A stretch of 64,000 bases of DNA, taken from contig JAIYBC010000056.1 of assembly GCA_027488845.1 (NCBI GenBank), positions 30,968 to 94,967 of the forward strand, in the 5' to 3' direction. This DNA comes from Verrucomicrobiales bacterium (GTDB taxonomy: Bacteria > Verrucomicrobiota > Verrucomicrobiia > Limisphaerales > UBA9464). A program made the translations under genes and the position numbers. Shown here piece after piece: positions 24,042 through 32,732 of the stretch (position 1 is the first letter of the stretch; each line of letters starts with the position of its first letter). The notes beneath the pieces are model-generated. The model was given only the letters and a program-made list of their open reading frames with translations, did not search any database and had not been told where the DNA came from.

Positions 24042-24163
24042 GTCCGCGAGGCTAGCCGTCCGGTGCGGCCCCCGTGAAACCTTTTCCGTTGTGCCTGGAT
24101 GGAGCGGGCGCAACGCCGTCGAGATTTGGCCACGGAGGCACGGACGACACGGAGAAGGGGATT

Positions 24164-24184
24164 TTGTCCGTTGTCCGTTGTCCG
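24164..24184. repeat. TTGTCCG heptamer, three copies
   Basis: Three perfect head-to-tail copies of TTGTCCG, the complement of the GGACAAC heptamer seen at 13715-13753. Confidence 0.6.
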
Positions 24185-24277
24185 TCGTTGGCGCGGCCCC
24201 ACTTCGTTTCCGATCACCGCACCGGCGCCCATCGGCGGGTTTCACGGCCACGGGTGCCAAAAGCGCGATGAGCCTCC

Positions 24278-24395
24278 GGGGTACGGGGTCCCGGCTTTGG
24301 TCGGTCCGAACCTTCCCAGTCCCAGCAGGCGGTCGAAACCCAGCGTCGATCTGCGAAGGAAGGCCACGCCGGCTAAAGCCGGGACTCCATACCCC
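24278..24395. repeat. REP-like inverted repeat with 27-base arms
   Basis: The left arm (24278-24304) and the right arm (24369-24395) are reverse complements at 23 of 27 positions. The core is GTCCCGGCTTT on the left and AAAGCCGGGAC on the right. The arms enclose 64 bases. The layout resembles a REP/BIME-type palindromic element of the kind mobilised by RAYT transposases; no transposase gene is present in the window. Confidence 0.6.
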
Positions 24396-24536
24396 AGAGA
24401 GCGCTGAAGAGTGCTACTCGGACCAGTTGGTCGGCAGCCTGCGTTGATACCCAAGGATACGGCGTCCGGGCGGAGGGTCCCGCCGCGGTGGCACTCGTGC
24501 CTTGACCCCCGCAGCCAGCCCCGCGACAAGGTCTGC

Positions 24537-25880
24537 ATGCACCGTCCCTCTCCCCGCGCGTCCGGCCTCGTCGCGGTCGCCGCCGTCTTGGCGACCTCCT
24601 TGGCCGGCTGCGCCTCCGGAAACGTCGCTTCCTCCTCCAAGCCGGTCCTCCACTCCTTCACCAAGCAGCAGTTGACCGACGAGTTCTGGAGCGAGGGCGC
24701 CTGCTTCGCCGACATCAACCGCGACGGCGTCACGGATGTCGTCTCCGGCCCCTTCTGGTACGAGGGGCCGTCCTTCGCGACCCGGCATGAGTACGCGCCG
24801 GCCGACAAGGTCTCCAAGAGCACCAAGAACGGACAGGAGGTCACCTTCCGCGGCTACAAGGGCGCCTTGGGCAACGAGAACGAGTACAGCGCGAACTTCT
24901 TCGCCTACTCCTCCGACTTCAACGGCGACGGCTGGGCCGACATCCTGATCCTCGGTTTCCCGGGCGAGAACTCCTGGTGGTTCGAGAACCCGGGCAAGTC
25001 CGGCTCCGCCCACTGGAAGCGCCACGTCGCCCTCGACGTCACCGACAACGAGTCGCCGCGCTGGGTGGACATCACCGGCGACGGCAAGCCCGAGATCGTC
25101 TGCGCCAGCAAGGGCAGCTACGGCTATGCGGTTCCCGACGCGAAGAATCCCACGGCGCCCTTCACGTGGCATGCCGTGTCGCCGAACCGGAACCTGCACA
25201 AGTTCACCCACGGCCTCGGCGTCGGCGACGTCAACGGCGACGGCCGCATGGACCTGCTCGAGAAGGACGGCTGGCTCGAGCAGCCGGCATCGCTCGCCGG
25301 CGACCCGGTCTGGACCCACCACAAGTGGACCTTCGGCATCGGCGGCGCCCAGATGTACGCCTACGACGTGAACGGCGACGGCATGAACGACGTGATCACC
25401 AGCCTCGCCGCGCACGGCTTCGGGCTGGCCTGGTACGAGCAGTTCCGCGAGGGCGGCGAAATCAAGTTCCGTGAGCACATCTTCATGAACAAGGAGGTCG
25501 CCGAGAACCCCTACGGAGTGAAGTTCAGCCAGCTCCACGCGATCGACCTGGTGGACATCGACGGCGACGGCCTCAAGGACATCGTGACCGGCAAGCGTTT
25601 CTGGGCACACGGGCCGACCGGGGATCCGGACCCCGGAGCGGCGCCGGTCCTCTATTGGTTCCAGCTCCAGCGCAATGCCGACAAGTCGGTCGACTTCGTG
25701 CCCCACCTGGTCGACAGCCTCTCGGGCGTCGGCACCGAGGTGAAGGCGCAGGACCACAACAAGGACGGCCTCCCGGACATCGTGGTGGGCAACAAGAAGG
25801 GCGTCTTCGTCTTCACCCACGTCACCCGCGCCGCATCGGCGGCCGAGATCGAGGCCGCCCGACCCAAGCGTTTGCACTGA
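24537..25880 (+). CDS. FG-GAP/VCBS-like repeat lipoprotein
   Basis: This 447-residue exported protein starts with a lipoprotein signal (hydrophobic stretch then lipobox SLAGC, the Cys being the lipidation site). It contains repeated Ca-binding-like motifs typical of FG-GAP/VCBS propellers: ADINRDGVTDVV, SDFNGDGWADIL, VDITGDGKPEIV, GDVNGDGRMDLL, YDVNGDGMNDVI, VDIDGDGLKDIV and QDHNKDGLPDIV, i.e. seven blades. It is probably anchored to a membrane and binds a ligand or carbohydrate; no catalytic residues are visible. Such proteins are frequent in Verrucomicrobiota and Planctomycetota. The ATG at 24537 directly precedes the signal. A strong terminator follows the stop codon. Confidence 0.85.
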   Translation: MHRPSPRASGLVAVAAVLATSLAGCASGNVASSSKPVLHSFTKQQLTDEFWSEGACFADINRDGVTDVVSGPFWYEGPSFATRHEYAPADKVSKSTKNGQEVTFRGYKGALGNENEYSANFFAYSSDFNGDGWADILILGFPGENSWWFENPGKSGSAHWKRHVALDVTDNESPRWVDITGDGKPEIVCASKGSYGYAVPDAKNPTAPFTWHAVSPNRNLHKFTHGLGVGDVNGDGRMDLLEKDGWLEQPASLAGDPVWTHHKWTFGIGGAQMYAYDVNGDGMNDVITSLAAHGFGLAWYEQFREGGEIKFREHIFMNKEVAENPYGVKFSQLHAIDLVDIDGDGLKDIVTGKRFWAHGPTGDPDPGAAPVLYWFQLQRNADKSVDFVPHLVDSLSGVGTEVKAQDHNKDGLPDIVVGNKKGVFVFTHVTRAASAAEIEAARPKRLH

Positions 25881-25915
25881 TTCAGGCAGGGCTCGAGGTC
25901 ACCGATTCCCACGCC

Positions 25916-25950
25916 ACCGCCGGCCCGATGAAGGCCGGCGGTCTCGTTTT
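25916..25950 (+). terminator. Intrinsic terminator of the FG-GAP gene
   Basis: A perfect 10-bp stem (25916-25925 with 25933-25942; ACCGCCGGCC/GGCCGGCGGT) and a 7-base loop are followed by CTCGTTTT. It lies 36 bases past the stop codon. Confidence 0.8.
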
Positions 25951-25989
25951 CCGGTTCGTCCTCCCGATCCAGCCCGAAGTGGGAAGCCT

Positions 25990-26123
25990 CAAGGCAAGGC
26001 GCCAAGCCGCGAAGGAAGGGGAAGGAAAGCACCCGGTTTTCCGCCGGGAGGAGCGATCCTCTTCCGCTCGCCGGATCGCCTTCGGATCCGGTTCGGTGTT
26101 GGCGGCTTGGCGCCTTTGCGTGG
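25990..26123. repeat. Inverted repeat with GCAAAGGCGCCAAGCCGC-type arms
   Basis: The left arm GCAAGGCGCCAAGCCGC and the right arm, whose complement reads GCAAAGGCGCCAAGCCGC, differ by one inserted A. They enclose about 80 bases that hold smaller palindromes (CCGGATC...GATCCGG). The same architecture appears at 53248-53374. Confidence 0.6.
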
Positions 26124-26139
26124 GTTACGGCTGGGTTCC

Positions 26140-29100
26140 TCATGGACTGACCCGGACGCGGAAGAAGTACTGTCCGCGGCCCAACAGCGCCGGAACGCTC
26201 GCCGTGGTCGTCGAGCCGGTGCCGATGATCGGCGCGCCGGAAGGGGTCCAGGTCTCGAGGTCCGTGCTGATCTCGAGCAGGTACTCGCGGCCCGGTCGGG
26301 TCGTCCAAGCCACCGACACCGGGCCGTTGCCGCCGCCGGAGGGAAGGTGGACCGCGAGGAACGACTTGAATCCGACCGGTGAGGTGCCCGCGACGAACTC
26401 GCTCCGGTTCGGGTAGCCGTCGCCGTCCGGATCCGCGTCCGGTCCACCGTCGGGGTTGGTCAGCGAACCGAAGTGCCGCACCTCCCACAGGTCGGAGAGG
26501 CCGTTCGCGTTGGTGTCCGGAACCGTGTACTCGCCCCGCACCACCAGCCGGTTCGTGCCCAAGGTGTTGGTCACGGTCGCCGGGGTGTTCCAGTCCGGGA
26601 CCGGAAGCCACTGCACGACGTAGGTTCCCGCCACGGCGTTGGGCACGTTGTAGCTCCTCCCTTCGCCCGACACGGTCCCGAACTCGGCCGGTCCACGGAC
26701 GATGAACTCCGCCTGGGCCAGGTTGTTGGAGATCACCAGGTCGGAGGCGCTGCGGTTGGTGATGGAGATCGACACGTCGTCGATGAACCAGCCGGGCCGG
26801 TCGGTGGTTTCGAAGCTGAGGAGCTGGTAGTTGAACCGCAGCCGCACCACGTGTCCGGTGAACCGGCTGATGTCCACCCGCACCTCTTCCCAGCCGTCGG
26901 AGACGTCCCCGTAGCCGAATCCGGCGAGGTCGCTCCAGGCGGCGCCGTTGTCGGTGCTGATCGCGACCTGGCAGACCTCGATGTCGAGCAGGTCGCTGCG
27001 CTCGGTGGTGTCGTACCAGGTCCTGAACCGGAGCGTGGCCTGGTTGCCGCCGCGAAGGTCCACGGCGGGGCTGATCAGGTCCGCGATGGCGGTGTCCACG
27101 CCCTCGCCGCCGAGGTTCGTTCCCCAACACCGCGTGCCGCTGTGGGCGGCGACGCCGTGGCGGTTGACCGGCGTGCCGTAGGCCCAGGTGGTGTTCAGCA
27201 GGTTCTCTCCGGTCTCATCGTCGAAGGCGTCGTCGTCGAAGGTCGCCCAGCCGGTCCGGCCCGATTCGAGGTCGTCGCTCCACGGCGCCTGCACCGGGCG
27301 CAAGGTCCGCAGCACGAACAGGCGGCCTGTGTTGTCCGAGACGGCCACGTTCCCCGCCTGATCACGGCTGGACACCAGGAAGTAGTACTCGCGGTCCGGC
27401 TGGAGTCCGTCGATCTGGACCTCATGCGAGGTGGAGAACTCCGCGCTGTAGGCCGAGCGGGAGAGGAAGCTCGGGTCGCGTCCCCCCTCGCCGAAACGCA
27501 CCAGGGCGTCGGTCGGCTTGTCGGTCTCCCAGGTCAACACCGCCTCGTTGTAGGCGGGATCCCATTCGAGCGAGGCGATGACCGGCCGGACGGTGTCGAC
27601 TCCGGCCTCGGCCGTCGCCGCGTCGCCCGGCCCCCCGGCGTAGCGCGCCGTGAGCGTGTCGCCGTTCCGTGCCCCCAACTGCAGCACCGGACCGTTGGTC
27701 GCATTGGCCACCAGGGTCAGCCGGCCGCGGAACACGCCGCGCAAGGGGCTTTCCACGAGGGGTACGTCGACGCCTGCGGTCTGGGACGTGCTGGAGACGT
27801 GGACGCTCAGGTTGGTGCGGCCGGTGCGGCCGGCGTCGTTGACCTCGACCACGACCGATGCCGGCAGGGTGTAGGCCGGCTGGTCGAAGGCCACCCCGGC
27901 GCCTCCACGCAGTCCCGGCACCAGGAAGTCGAGGCATCGTCCCAAAAGCGATCCCCGCGTGTCCGGCGCCTCGCCTTCCGCGGGCACCGCCTCCAGCGGG
28001 ATCGACAGGAACACGACGCGTCCGCGGCTGTCGCTGCCGGTGCGCGGGTGGCGCAGGCCGATGATGCGTCCTTCGTCCTGGGTCAGGATCGGTGCGGCGT
28101 CCGCGGCCAATTGGAGGTGGTCGGGGAAGGTCGAGTAGTCGAGGAACCCGCCGAAGTCCGGGAAAGCCTCGTAGTTCAGCAGCAGGTTCATCCCCGAACC
28201 GATCGGGTCCCCACGGACACCCGTTCCCACGAAGGCGCCGCCGTCCACGGTGAATCCCGCCACGTGGAGGATGTTGGTCTGGAGTCCCAGTTCGGATGGG
28301 GCCAACCGGCTCAGGACCTCCGACGAGGCGACGAACAGCGCCCCGCCGCCCTGGACGTACGCCGAGATGTTGGCGGCAAGGCCGGCGGGAAGCGTCGCCA
28401 GGTCCTCGGGTCGCCACAGCACGACCCGGTACGACGACAGGATCGCCGCGCTGGGGATGATGTTGGTCTCGCCCATGTCCCAGACCTCGTAGTCGATGCC
28501 CAGTTCCTGGAGCGGGGTCGTCCAATGGTCGATGCCGGGGAAGTCGAGCCCCAGCTGGGCGAACGTCGTCTCCGGCGAGTACAGGAGCAGCGCCTTGGCG
28601 GGGCGGGGGGCGGTGAAGAAGTGGCCGCGGCCGCCGTTGTCGTTCGTGCTGACGTTCCCCGCGCCGTCGGTGGCGATGACCCGGTACCGGTACACGGCGT
28701 CCGGCGTCAGCTCCGGCAACGCGACCTCGGGCTGCGTGCGGAGGGCGAGGTTGGTCACCGCGAAGACGGGGGCGTTCGTCGGCGTGACCTCGACGAGGAC
28801 GCTCACCGGTTCGCCGGCTTCCATGCGGATGGCCACGCGGCCGAATCGGCCGATCGCGCGGACTCCATCCACCACCGGCGGGTTCAGGTCGACCAGCGAG
28901 GTCCTCGTCCGGACGCCCGCCGGAGAGAGGTCGGAATAGCGGAGGGTCAGCGAATCGCCGTGTCCCACCGTCAGCGCGCCGGCCTGCGGGAAGCGCACGA
29001 GCTGGACGGCGCCGGTGAAGCTGCCGCCGGTGCCGCTCGGCAGCAAAGTCAGACGAAGGGGCGTCGGGGAGTTGTCCGAGGACACCTCGACGACGGCTCC

Positions 29101-31314
29101 GGCCTGGTTGCGGAGATCCGTGTCGACGAGGCGGATCCCGGCGGTGGCCGGTGAACGGTAGGTCTCGCGGTCCCAGGAAACCACGCCTTCGCCGGGCATG
29201 GGGATCTGTCCGGAGACGACGAGGGCGAAGTCCTGTTCCGGAGCGGAACCGGCGCGGCCGTGCACGTCCTGGACCACGCGGATGCCGCGGACCCGGAGGA
29301 TCCATTCGCCCACGGCCGGATTCTGGATCAGGAGGCCCTCGACGTTGTTGATGCGGTCGCCTTCCGCCGTTCCCGGGACGGTTTCGCCGTCGAGGAAGGC
29401 GTTGCCGCGGTACACCGTGCCGTCGGGCGAGACCGCCTCGAGGTCGAGGTCGTTCACCAACGCGGGGATCGCGGCGGGAAGCCCCGGGACGTCCGTGTAG
29501 GCCAGCGTCACCTTGAGGGCGTCGTCGGCGCCCACGATCACGCGCCGCTCGAAGACCGCGCCGGTGCGGAGTCCGGCATCCTGTTCGGCGAATTCGTAGC
29601 GCCGTTCGCCGGTGATCAGGCCCGCCAGTTCCAGACGCCCCCAGCCTTCCTCGCCGTTGGGGACCGGTGGCGTGCCGCCCACGATCTCCGTTCCGGCCTC
29701 CGGATCGTCCGGGTCGACCGGCACCTCCCCGGTGCCCATGTCCACGGCGCTGTTGATCAGCGCCGCCTTCACCAAGGCCGGGGAGGGCGTCGCGCCGCCG
29801 TGGGTCTCGCGGTACCATTGGACGAAGACCGCCGCGGCGCCGCTGACGTGCGGTCCCGCCTGCGAGGTCCCGCCCTGGAACAGGTAGTTCTCGTCGATCG
29901 GCAGCCAGGCGTTGGCATCGCTCGCGAAGCGGCTCTTCAACGAGGCGATCCAGGTGCCCGGGGCGGTGATGTCCGGCTTGATGCGGCCGTCCTCGGCCGG
30001 GCCCCGGCTGGAGAAGTCGGCCATCGTCTCGCGGCCCTCGGCATACAGGGCGAGGTCGAAGCGGTCGTTCTGGCAGGCGCCGGTGGCGATGACGTTCTTC
30101 CCCACCGCGGGCGAGCCGATGGTCTGTTGGCCGGGACCGCTGTTGCCGGCGCTGAACTCGAGCACGTAGGGCTGTTCGCCCGGGGTTGCGGCGTCGGCGT
30201 CGCGGACCAGGGCGTCGAACTCCGCGGCGCTCAGGTCGTACTGGCCCTGGGTGTCGTCTCCCCAGGAATTGGACCCCACATAGGCGCCGGCACGGACGGC
30301 ATCCCGGGTCATGGTCTCGAAGGTCGGTGGCGCGAAGTATTCGCCCGCTCCGTCGAACAACCGTTGCCCCACCAGGTGCGATCCGGGTGCGACGCCGAGG
30401 CCCCAGAGGAAGCCCTCGCCGTCCACCGTCCCCAGGAAGCCGTTCCCGGCCACGATGCCCGCGCAGTGGGTGCCGTGGCTGTGTTCGTCCGAGGCGTCCT
30501 CGAGTCCGCCGTAGGCGAAGAGAGCGTCGACGCGGCCGAAGAGGTCCTCGTGCATCGTCGCCGGATCCCCGGAGTCGAGACCCGAGTCCGCGACCGCGAC
30601 CGTCACGCCGCGGCCGTCGAAGCCGAGCTGCTGCACCGTGGCCCGCGTGCCCGGGGGCGGTTCGTCGCCGAGCACGATCTTGGTCGCGATCTCGTCCACC
30701 AGCTTCATCCGTCCGGCGCCTTCGATCCACAGCGTCCCCGGTCCGCGCGCCAACTCCAGGATCCCGGGCGCGTCGGCGAAGCCGTTGAGGAAGGTGCCGA
30801 AGCGCGTCGTCGTCCGGTGGGTGGCACCGGGAAGGAGCTTGAGGGCCCGGACCAGTTCCGCCGCGCCCGCGCCGGGACGTAGCAGCACCTTGACCGGCAC
30901 CTTCTCGGCCGGCCTTGCGGCGACGCTCCGGGCCAATCGCGGATCCACGCGCAGGGAGGCGCGGTACTCGCCGATCCAACGGACCGGCGCCAGGGCCCGG
31001 ATCGACCCGAGGTCCGCATCCTCGAGATGGCAGACATAGGCGTTTTCCGGAACCGGATGGAGGAGCCGGACGCCGGCAGCGATCAACGCCTGTCGTACCG
31101 ACTCGTCGAGGGCGCCGTCCAACTGCAGCAGATGGAGCCCCGAGACGGGCGGTGTCGCCTGCTTCGCGATCTGGGCCCTCTGCGCGATCGGTGGCGGCGG
31201 CGGTGTGGTGATCGTCTCGTTCCGAAGGCGGATGAACCGCGCGTCCTGGGCCCACGAGGACAGGGACAGAAGCAGAGCGAAGCCGACGAACAGCAACCGG
31301 TCCCTGGAAGGCAT
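26140..31314 (-). CDS. Large secreted subtilisin-like (S8) serine peptidase
   Basis: This 1,724-residue exported protease has a signal peptide (LLFVGFALLLSLSSWAQ). A pro-region of about 220 residues is followed by an S8 domain with Asp243 (VAVADSGLDSG), His280 (HSHGTHCAG), Asn391 (SAGNSGPG) and Ser484 (GGTSQAGPH; family usually GTSMAAPH). The long C-terminal part has several beta modules: fibronectin-like segments (PVIASLEWDPAYNEAVLTWE), a jelly-roll resembling immune-inhibitor/MAM-like domains (GTRCWGTNLGG), a Ca-binding stretch (DTNANGLSDLWEVRHFG, DPDGDGYPNRSEF) and the verrucomicrobial tail (REYLLEISTDLETWTP). It probably degrades extracellular protein. A TTGTTC-17-TAGCCT promoter ends 6 bases before its ATG. 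Confidence 0.9.
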   Translation of the reverse strand: MPSRDRLLFVGFALLLSLSSWAQDARFIRLRNETITTPPPPPIAQRAQIAKQATPPVSGLHLLQLDGALDESVRQALIAAGVRLLHPVPENAYVCHLEDADLGSIRALAPVRWIGEYRASLRVDPRLARSVAARPAEKVPVKVLLRPGAGAAELVRALKLLPGATHRTTTRFGTFLNGFADAPGILELARGPGTLWIEGAGRMKLVDEIATKIVLGDEPPPGTRATVQQLGFDGRGVTVAVADSGLDSGDPATMHEDLFGRVDALFAYGGLEDASDEHSHGTHCAGIVAGNGFLGTVDGEGFLWGLGVAPGSHLVGQRLFDGAGEYFAPPTFETMTRDAVRAGAYVGSNSWGDDTQGQYDLSAAEFDALVRDADAATPGEQPYVLEFSAGNSGPGQQTIGSPAVGKNVIATGACQNDRFDLALYAEGRETMADFSSRGPAEDGRIKPDITAPGTWIASLKSRFASDANAWLPIDENYLFQGGTSQAGPHVSGAAAVFVQWYRETHGGATPSPALVKAALINSAVDMGTGEVPVDPDDPEAGTEIVGGTPPVPNGEEGWGRLELAGLITGERRYEFAEQDAGLRTGAVFERRVIVGADDALKVTLAYTDVPGLPAAIPALVNDLDLEAVSPDGTVYRGNAFLDGETVPGTAEGDRINNVEGLLIQNPAVGEWILRVRGIRVVQDVHGRAGSAPEQDFALVVSGQIPMPGEGVVSWDRETYRSPATAGIRLVDTDLRNQAGAVVEVSSDNSPTPLRLTLLPSGTGGSFTGAVQLVRFPQAGALTVGHGDSLTLRYSDLSPAGVRTRTSLVDLNPPVVDGVRAIGRFGRVAIRMEAGEPVSVLVEVTPTNAPVFAVTNLALRTQPEVALPELTPDAVYRYRVIATDGAGNVSTNDNGGRGHFFTAPRPAKALLLYSPETTFAQLGLDFPGIDHWTTPLQELGIDYEVWDMGETNIIPSAAILSSYRVVLWRPEDLATLPAGLAANISAYVQGGGALFVASSEVLSRLAPSELGLQTNILHVAGFTVDGGAFVGTGVRGDPIGSGMNLLLNYEAFPDFGGFLDYSTFPDHLQLAADAAPILTQDEGRIIGLRHPRTGSDSRGRVVFLSIPLEAVPAEGEAPDTRGSLLGRCLDFLVPGLRGGAGVAFDQPAYTLPASVVVEVNDAGRTGRTNLSVHVSSTSQTAGVDVPLVESPLRGVFRGRLTLVANATNGPVLQLGARNGDTLTARYAGGPGDAATAEAGVDTVRPVIASLEWDPAYNEAVLTWETDKPTDALVRFGEGGRDPSFLSRSAYSAEFSTSHEVQIDGLQPDREYYFLVSSRDQAGNVAVSDNTGRLFVLRTLRPVQAPWSDDLESGRTGWATFDDDAFDDETGENLLNTTWAYGTPVNRHGVAAHSGTRCWGTNLGGEGVDTAIADLISPAVDLRGGNQATLRFRTWYDTTERSDLLDIEVCQVAISTDNGAAWSDLAGFGYGDVSDGWEEVRVDISRFTGHVVRLRFNYQLLSFETTDRPGWFIDDVSISITNRSASDLVISNNLAQAEFIVRGPAEFGTVSGEGRSYNVPNAVAGTYVVQWLPVPDWNTPATVTNTLGTNRLVVRGEYTVPDTNANGLSDLWEVRHFGSLTNPDGGPDADPDGDGYPNRSEFVAGTSPVGFKSFLAVHLPSGGGNGPVSVAWTTRPGREYLLEISTDLETWTPSGAPIIGTGSTTTASVPALLGRGQYFFRVRVSP

Positions 31315-31320
31315 GGCCTC

Positions 31321-31349
31321 AGGCTAGGACCTCGGAGCCGGGTGAACAA
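31321..31349 (-). promoter_or_regulatory. Promoter of the subtilase gene, TTGTTC-17-TAGCCT
   Basis: On the minus strand a TTGTTC -35 box (31344-31349) and a TAGCCT -10 box (31321-31326) are exactly 17 bases apart. The ATG at 31314 is 6 bases downstream of the -10 box, so the message would be leaderless. No ribosome site fits in the gap. Confidence 0.5.
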
Positions 31350-31377
31350 GCGGACTGCCTTGAGCGGGGGAGAAGCC

Positions 31378-31520
31378 AGAGCCTCGTGACCTCGCCTCAT
31401 ACGGCGTGCACGAGTAGGAGACGACGTAAGGAGTCTCAGGCCTTTCGGCGAGCGACGTCGGCCGAGATCGTCCTGGGGAAAAGCAAGAGCCTCGTGACAT
31501 CGTCTCCTACGGCGTGCACG
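31378..31520. repeat. Compound dispersed repeat with direct and inverted copies
   Basis: Two 35-base direct copies (31378-31412 and 31486-31520) beginning AGAGCCTCGTGAC and ending TACGGCGTGCACG differ at three positions. Between them, 31414-31443 carries the inverse of part of the unit (GTAGGAGACGACGT) and matches 51581-51610 at 28 of 30 bases. The gap between the divergent subtilase and PLC-like genes holds little else. Confidence 0.7.
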
Positions 31521-31592
31521 GCTTGGAGGAGGTTTCTTGGAGGCCGCACGGTTCAGGGCTTGGCAGCCCGGGAACACGGGGGAGACTGGGAC

Positions 31593-32633
31593 ATGCGTTT
31601 GAGGTTCCCTTGGATCGGTTGGGTGGTCGGACTGACGGCCCTGTTTCGCGTGCATGCGTGGGACTATGAACTCCATCGCTTCGTCAACGAACTGGCGCTG
31701 CGCTCCCTCCCGGCGTCGTTTCCCGAGTTCGTCCGCACCCCCGAGGCGGCGGAACGCATCGCCTTCCTCTCGGGTGAGCCCGACCGCTGGAGGAACTCCA
31801 ACGAGGGCGCCTTCCGTCATGTGAACGAGCCCGACCACTTCTTCGACATCGAGGACCTCGAACCGGTCGGCCTCACCTTGGATGCGTTGCCCGGGTTCCG
31901 GGACGAGTTCCTCGCCCAGTTCGCGACGGCCCGCGCCAAGGACCCTTCCCGCTTCCCGCCGATCGCCTCGCCCTCGGATCCGGTTCGGGTGCGTTGGATG
32001 CCGGGATTCCTCCCTTGGAAGCTCGCGGAGGAATACGGCCGCCTGAAGTCCGGGTTCTCCACACTGCGTGCCTTCGAACAGCACGGCGGCACTCCGTCGG
32101 AGGTCGACAACGCCCGACAGAACATCGTCTCGGTGATGGGCACCCTCGGCCACTACGCCGGCGACGCCGCGCAACCGCTCCACACGACCCGGCATTACAA
32201 CGGCTGGGTCGGTGCGAATCCCGCGGGTTACACCACCAACCGGACCTTCCACTCGTGGATCGACGGCGGATTCATGCGGAACGCCGGATTCGACCGCCAG
32301 GCCCTGTTGGCCCGTGTCCGTCCGGCCCGATCGCTCTTCGGCGGCGGCACCAACGCCGTTTCCAGCTCCGCGTTCCCGGTGGCGCTCGGCTTCATCCGGG
32401 AGCAGTTCCAGTTGGTGGTGCCCTTGTATGAGGCCGAGAAGGCGGGACACCTCAAGGCCGACGGCCCGCAGGCCGCCGAAGGTCGTCGGATGTTGGAGGA
32501 GCAGTTGCTGAAGTCGGGCCAGTTCCTCGGCGACCTGTGGCTTTCCGCCTGGGTGCTCGCCCCGAAGGACACCTACCTCCAGTCCGCGCTCGCCCGCCGT
32601 TCATTGGACACCAACGCGCCGGTGCGGAAGTAG
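31593..32633 (+). CDS. Secreted zinc-dependent phospholipase C / S1-P1 nuclease-like protein
   Basis: This 346-residue exported protein has a signal peptide that would be cut before Trp23 (FRVHA/WDYELH). A mature N-terminal Trp is the hallmark of the S1/P1 nuclease and zinc phospholipase C superfamily, where it is a zinc ligand. Further likely ligands are His28, His76 with DHFFD (Asp81, His82, Asp85), and the signature GHYAGDAAQPLH (His187, Asp191, His197). It should be a three-zinc phosphodiesterase acting on nucleic acid or phospholipid outside the cell. The length is close to the S1/P1 range. The ATG at 31593 is preceded by a GGGGGAGA stretch that can serve as a ribosome site. The upstream open frame runs through repeats and is not coding. 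Confidence 0.82.
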   Translation: MRLRFPWIGWVVGLTALFRVHAWDYELHRFVNELALRSLPASFPEFVRTPEAAERIAFLSGEPDRWRNSNEGAFRHVNEPDHFFDIEDLEPVGLTLDALPGFRDEFLAQFATARAKDPSRFPPIASPSDPVRVRWMPGFLPWKLAEEYGRLKSGFSTLRAFEQHGGTPSEVDNARQNIVSVMGTLGHYAGDAAQPLHTTRHYNGWVGANPAGYTTNRTFHSWIDGGFMRNAGFDRQALLARVRPARSLFGGGTNAVSSSAFPVALGFIREQFQLVVPLYEAEKAGHLKADGPQAAEGRRMLEEQLLKSGQFLGDLWLSAWVLAPKDTYLQSALARRSLDTNAPVRK

Positions 32634-32695
32634 GCCCGACGCCGGGACGTCACCCGCGGTTCACCACGAAGTTTCCCGCTTCCCCCTGCGGACGC

Positions 32696-32725
32696 TTCCA
32701 GCCTGCTTGGCTCCCGGCGTAACCT
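32696..32725 (+). promoter_or_regulatory. Candidate promoter, TTCCAG-18-TAACCT
   Basis: The weak -35 box TTCCAG (32696-32701) and -10 box TAACCT (32720-32725) are 18 bases apart, with the ATG 7 bases after the -10 box. It is supported mainly by the same geometry at other genes here. Confidence 0.3.
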
Positions 32726-32732
32726 CCTTCGC

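Larger units (their letters stand above)
24042..24536. other. Intergenic region rich in repeats
   Basis: No convincing gene was found in these 495 bases between the divergent enzyme I and FG-GAP genes. It holds a TAGCCT box on the minus strand (24049-24054), a phrase resembling the common CCACGGAGGCACGGA repeat near 24130, a heptamer run (24164-24184) and a 118-base inverted repeat (24278-24395). Confidence 0.6.

Noticed and set aside
27422..31255. Very long open frame (over 1,200 codons) antisense-like and frame-shifted within the subtilase gene
   Set aside because: It is an out-of-frame reading of a GC-rich gene, extremely Arg/Gly/Pro-rich, with no domains; the subtilase frame carries the catalytic motifs.
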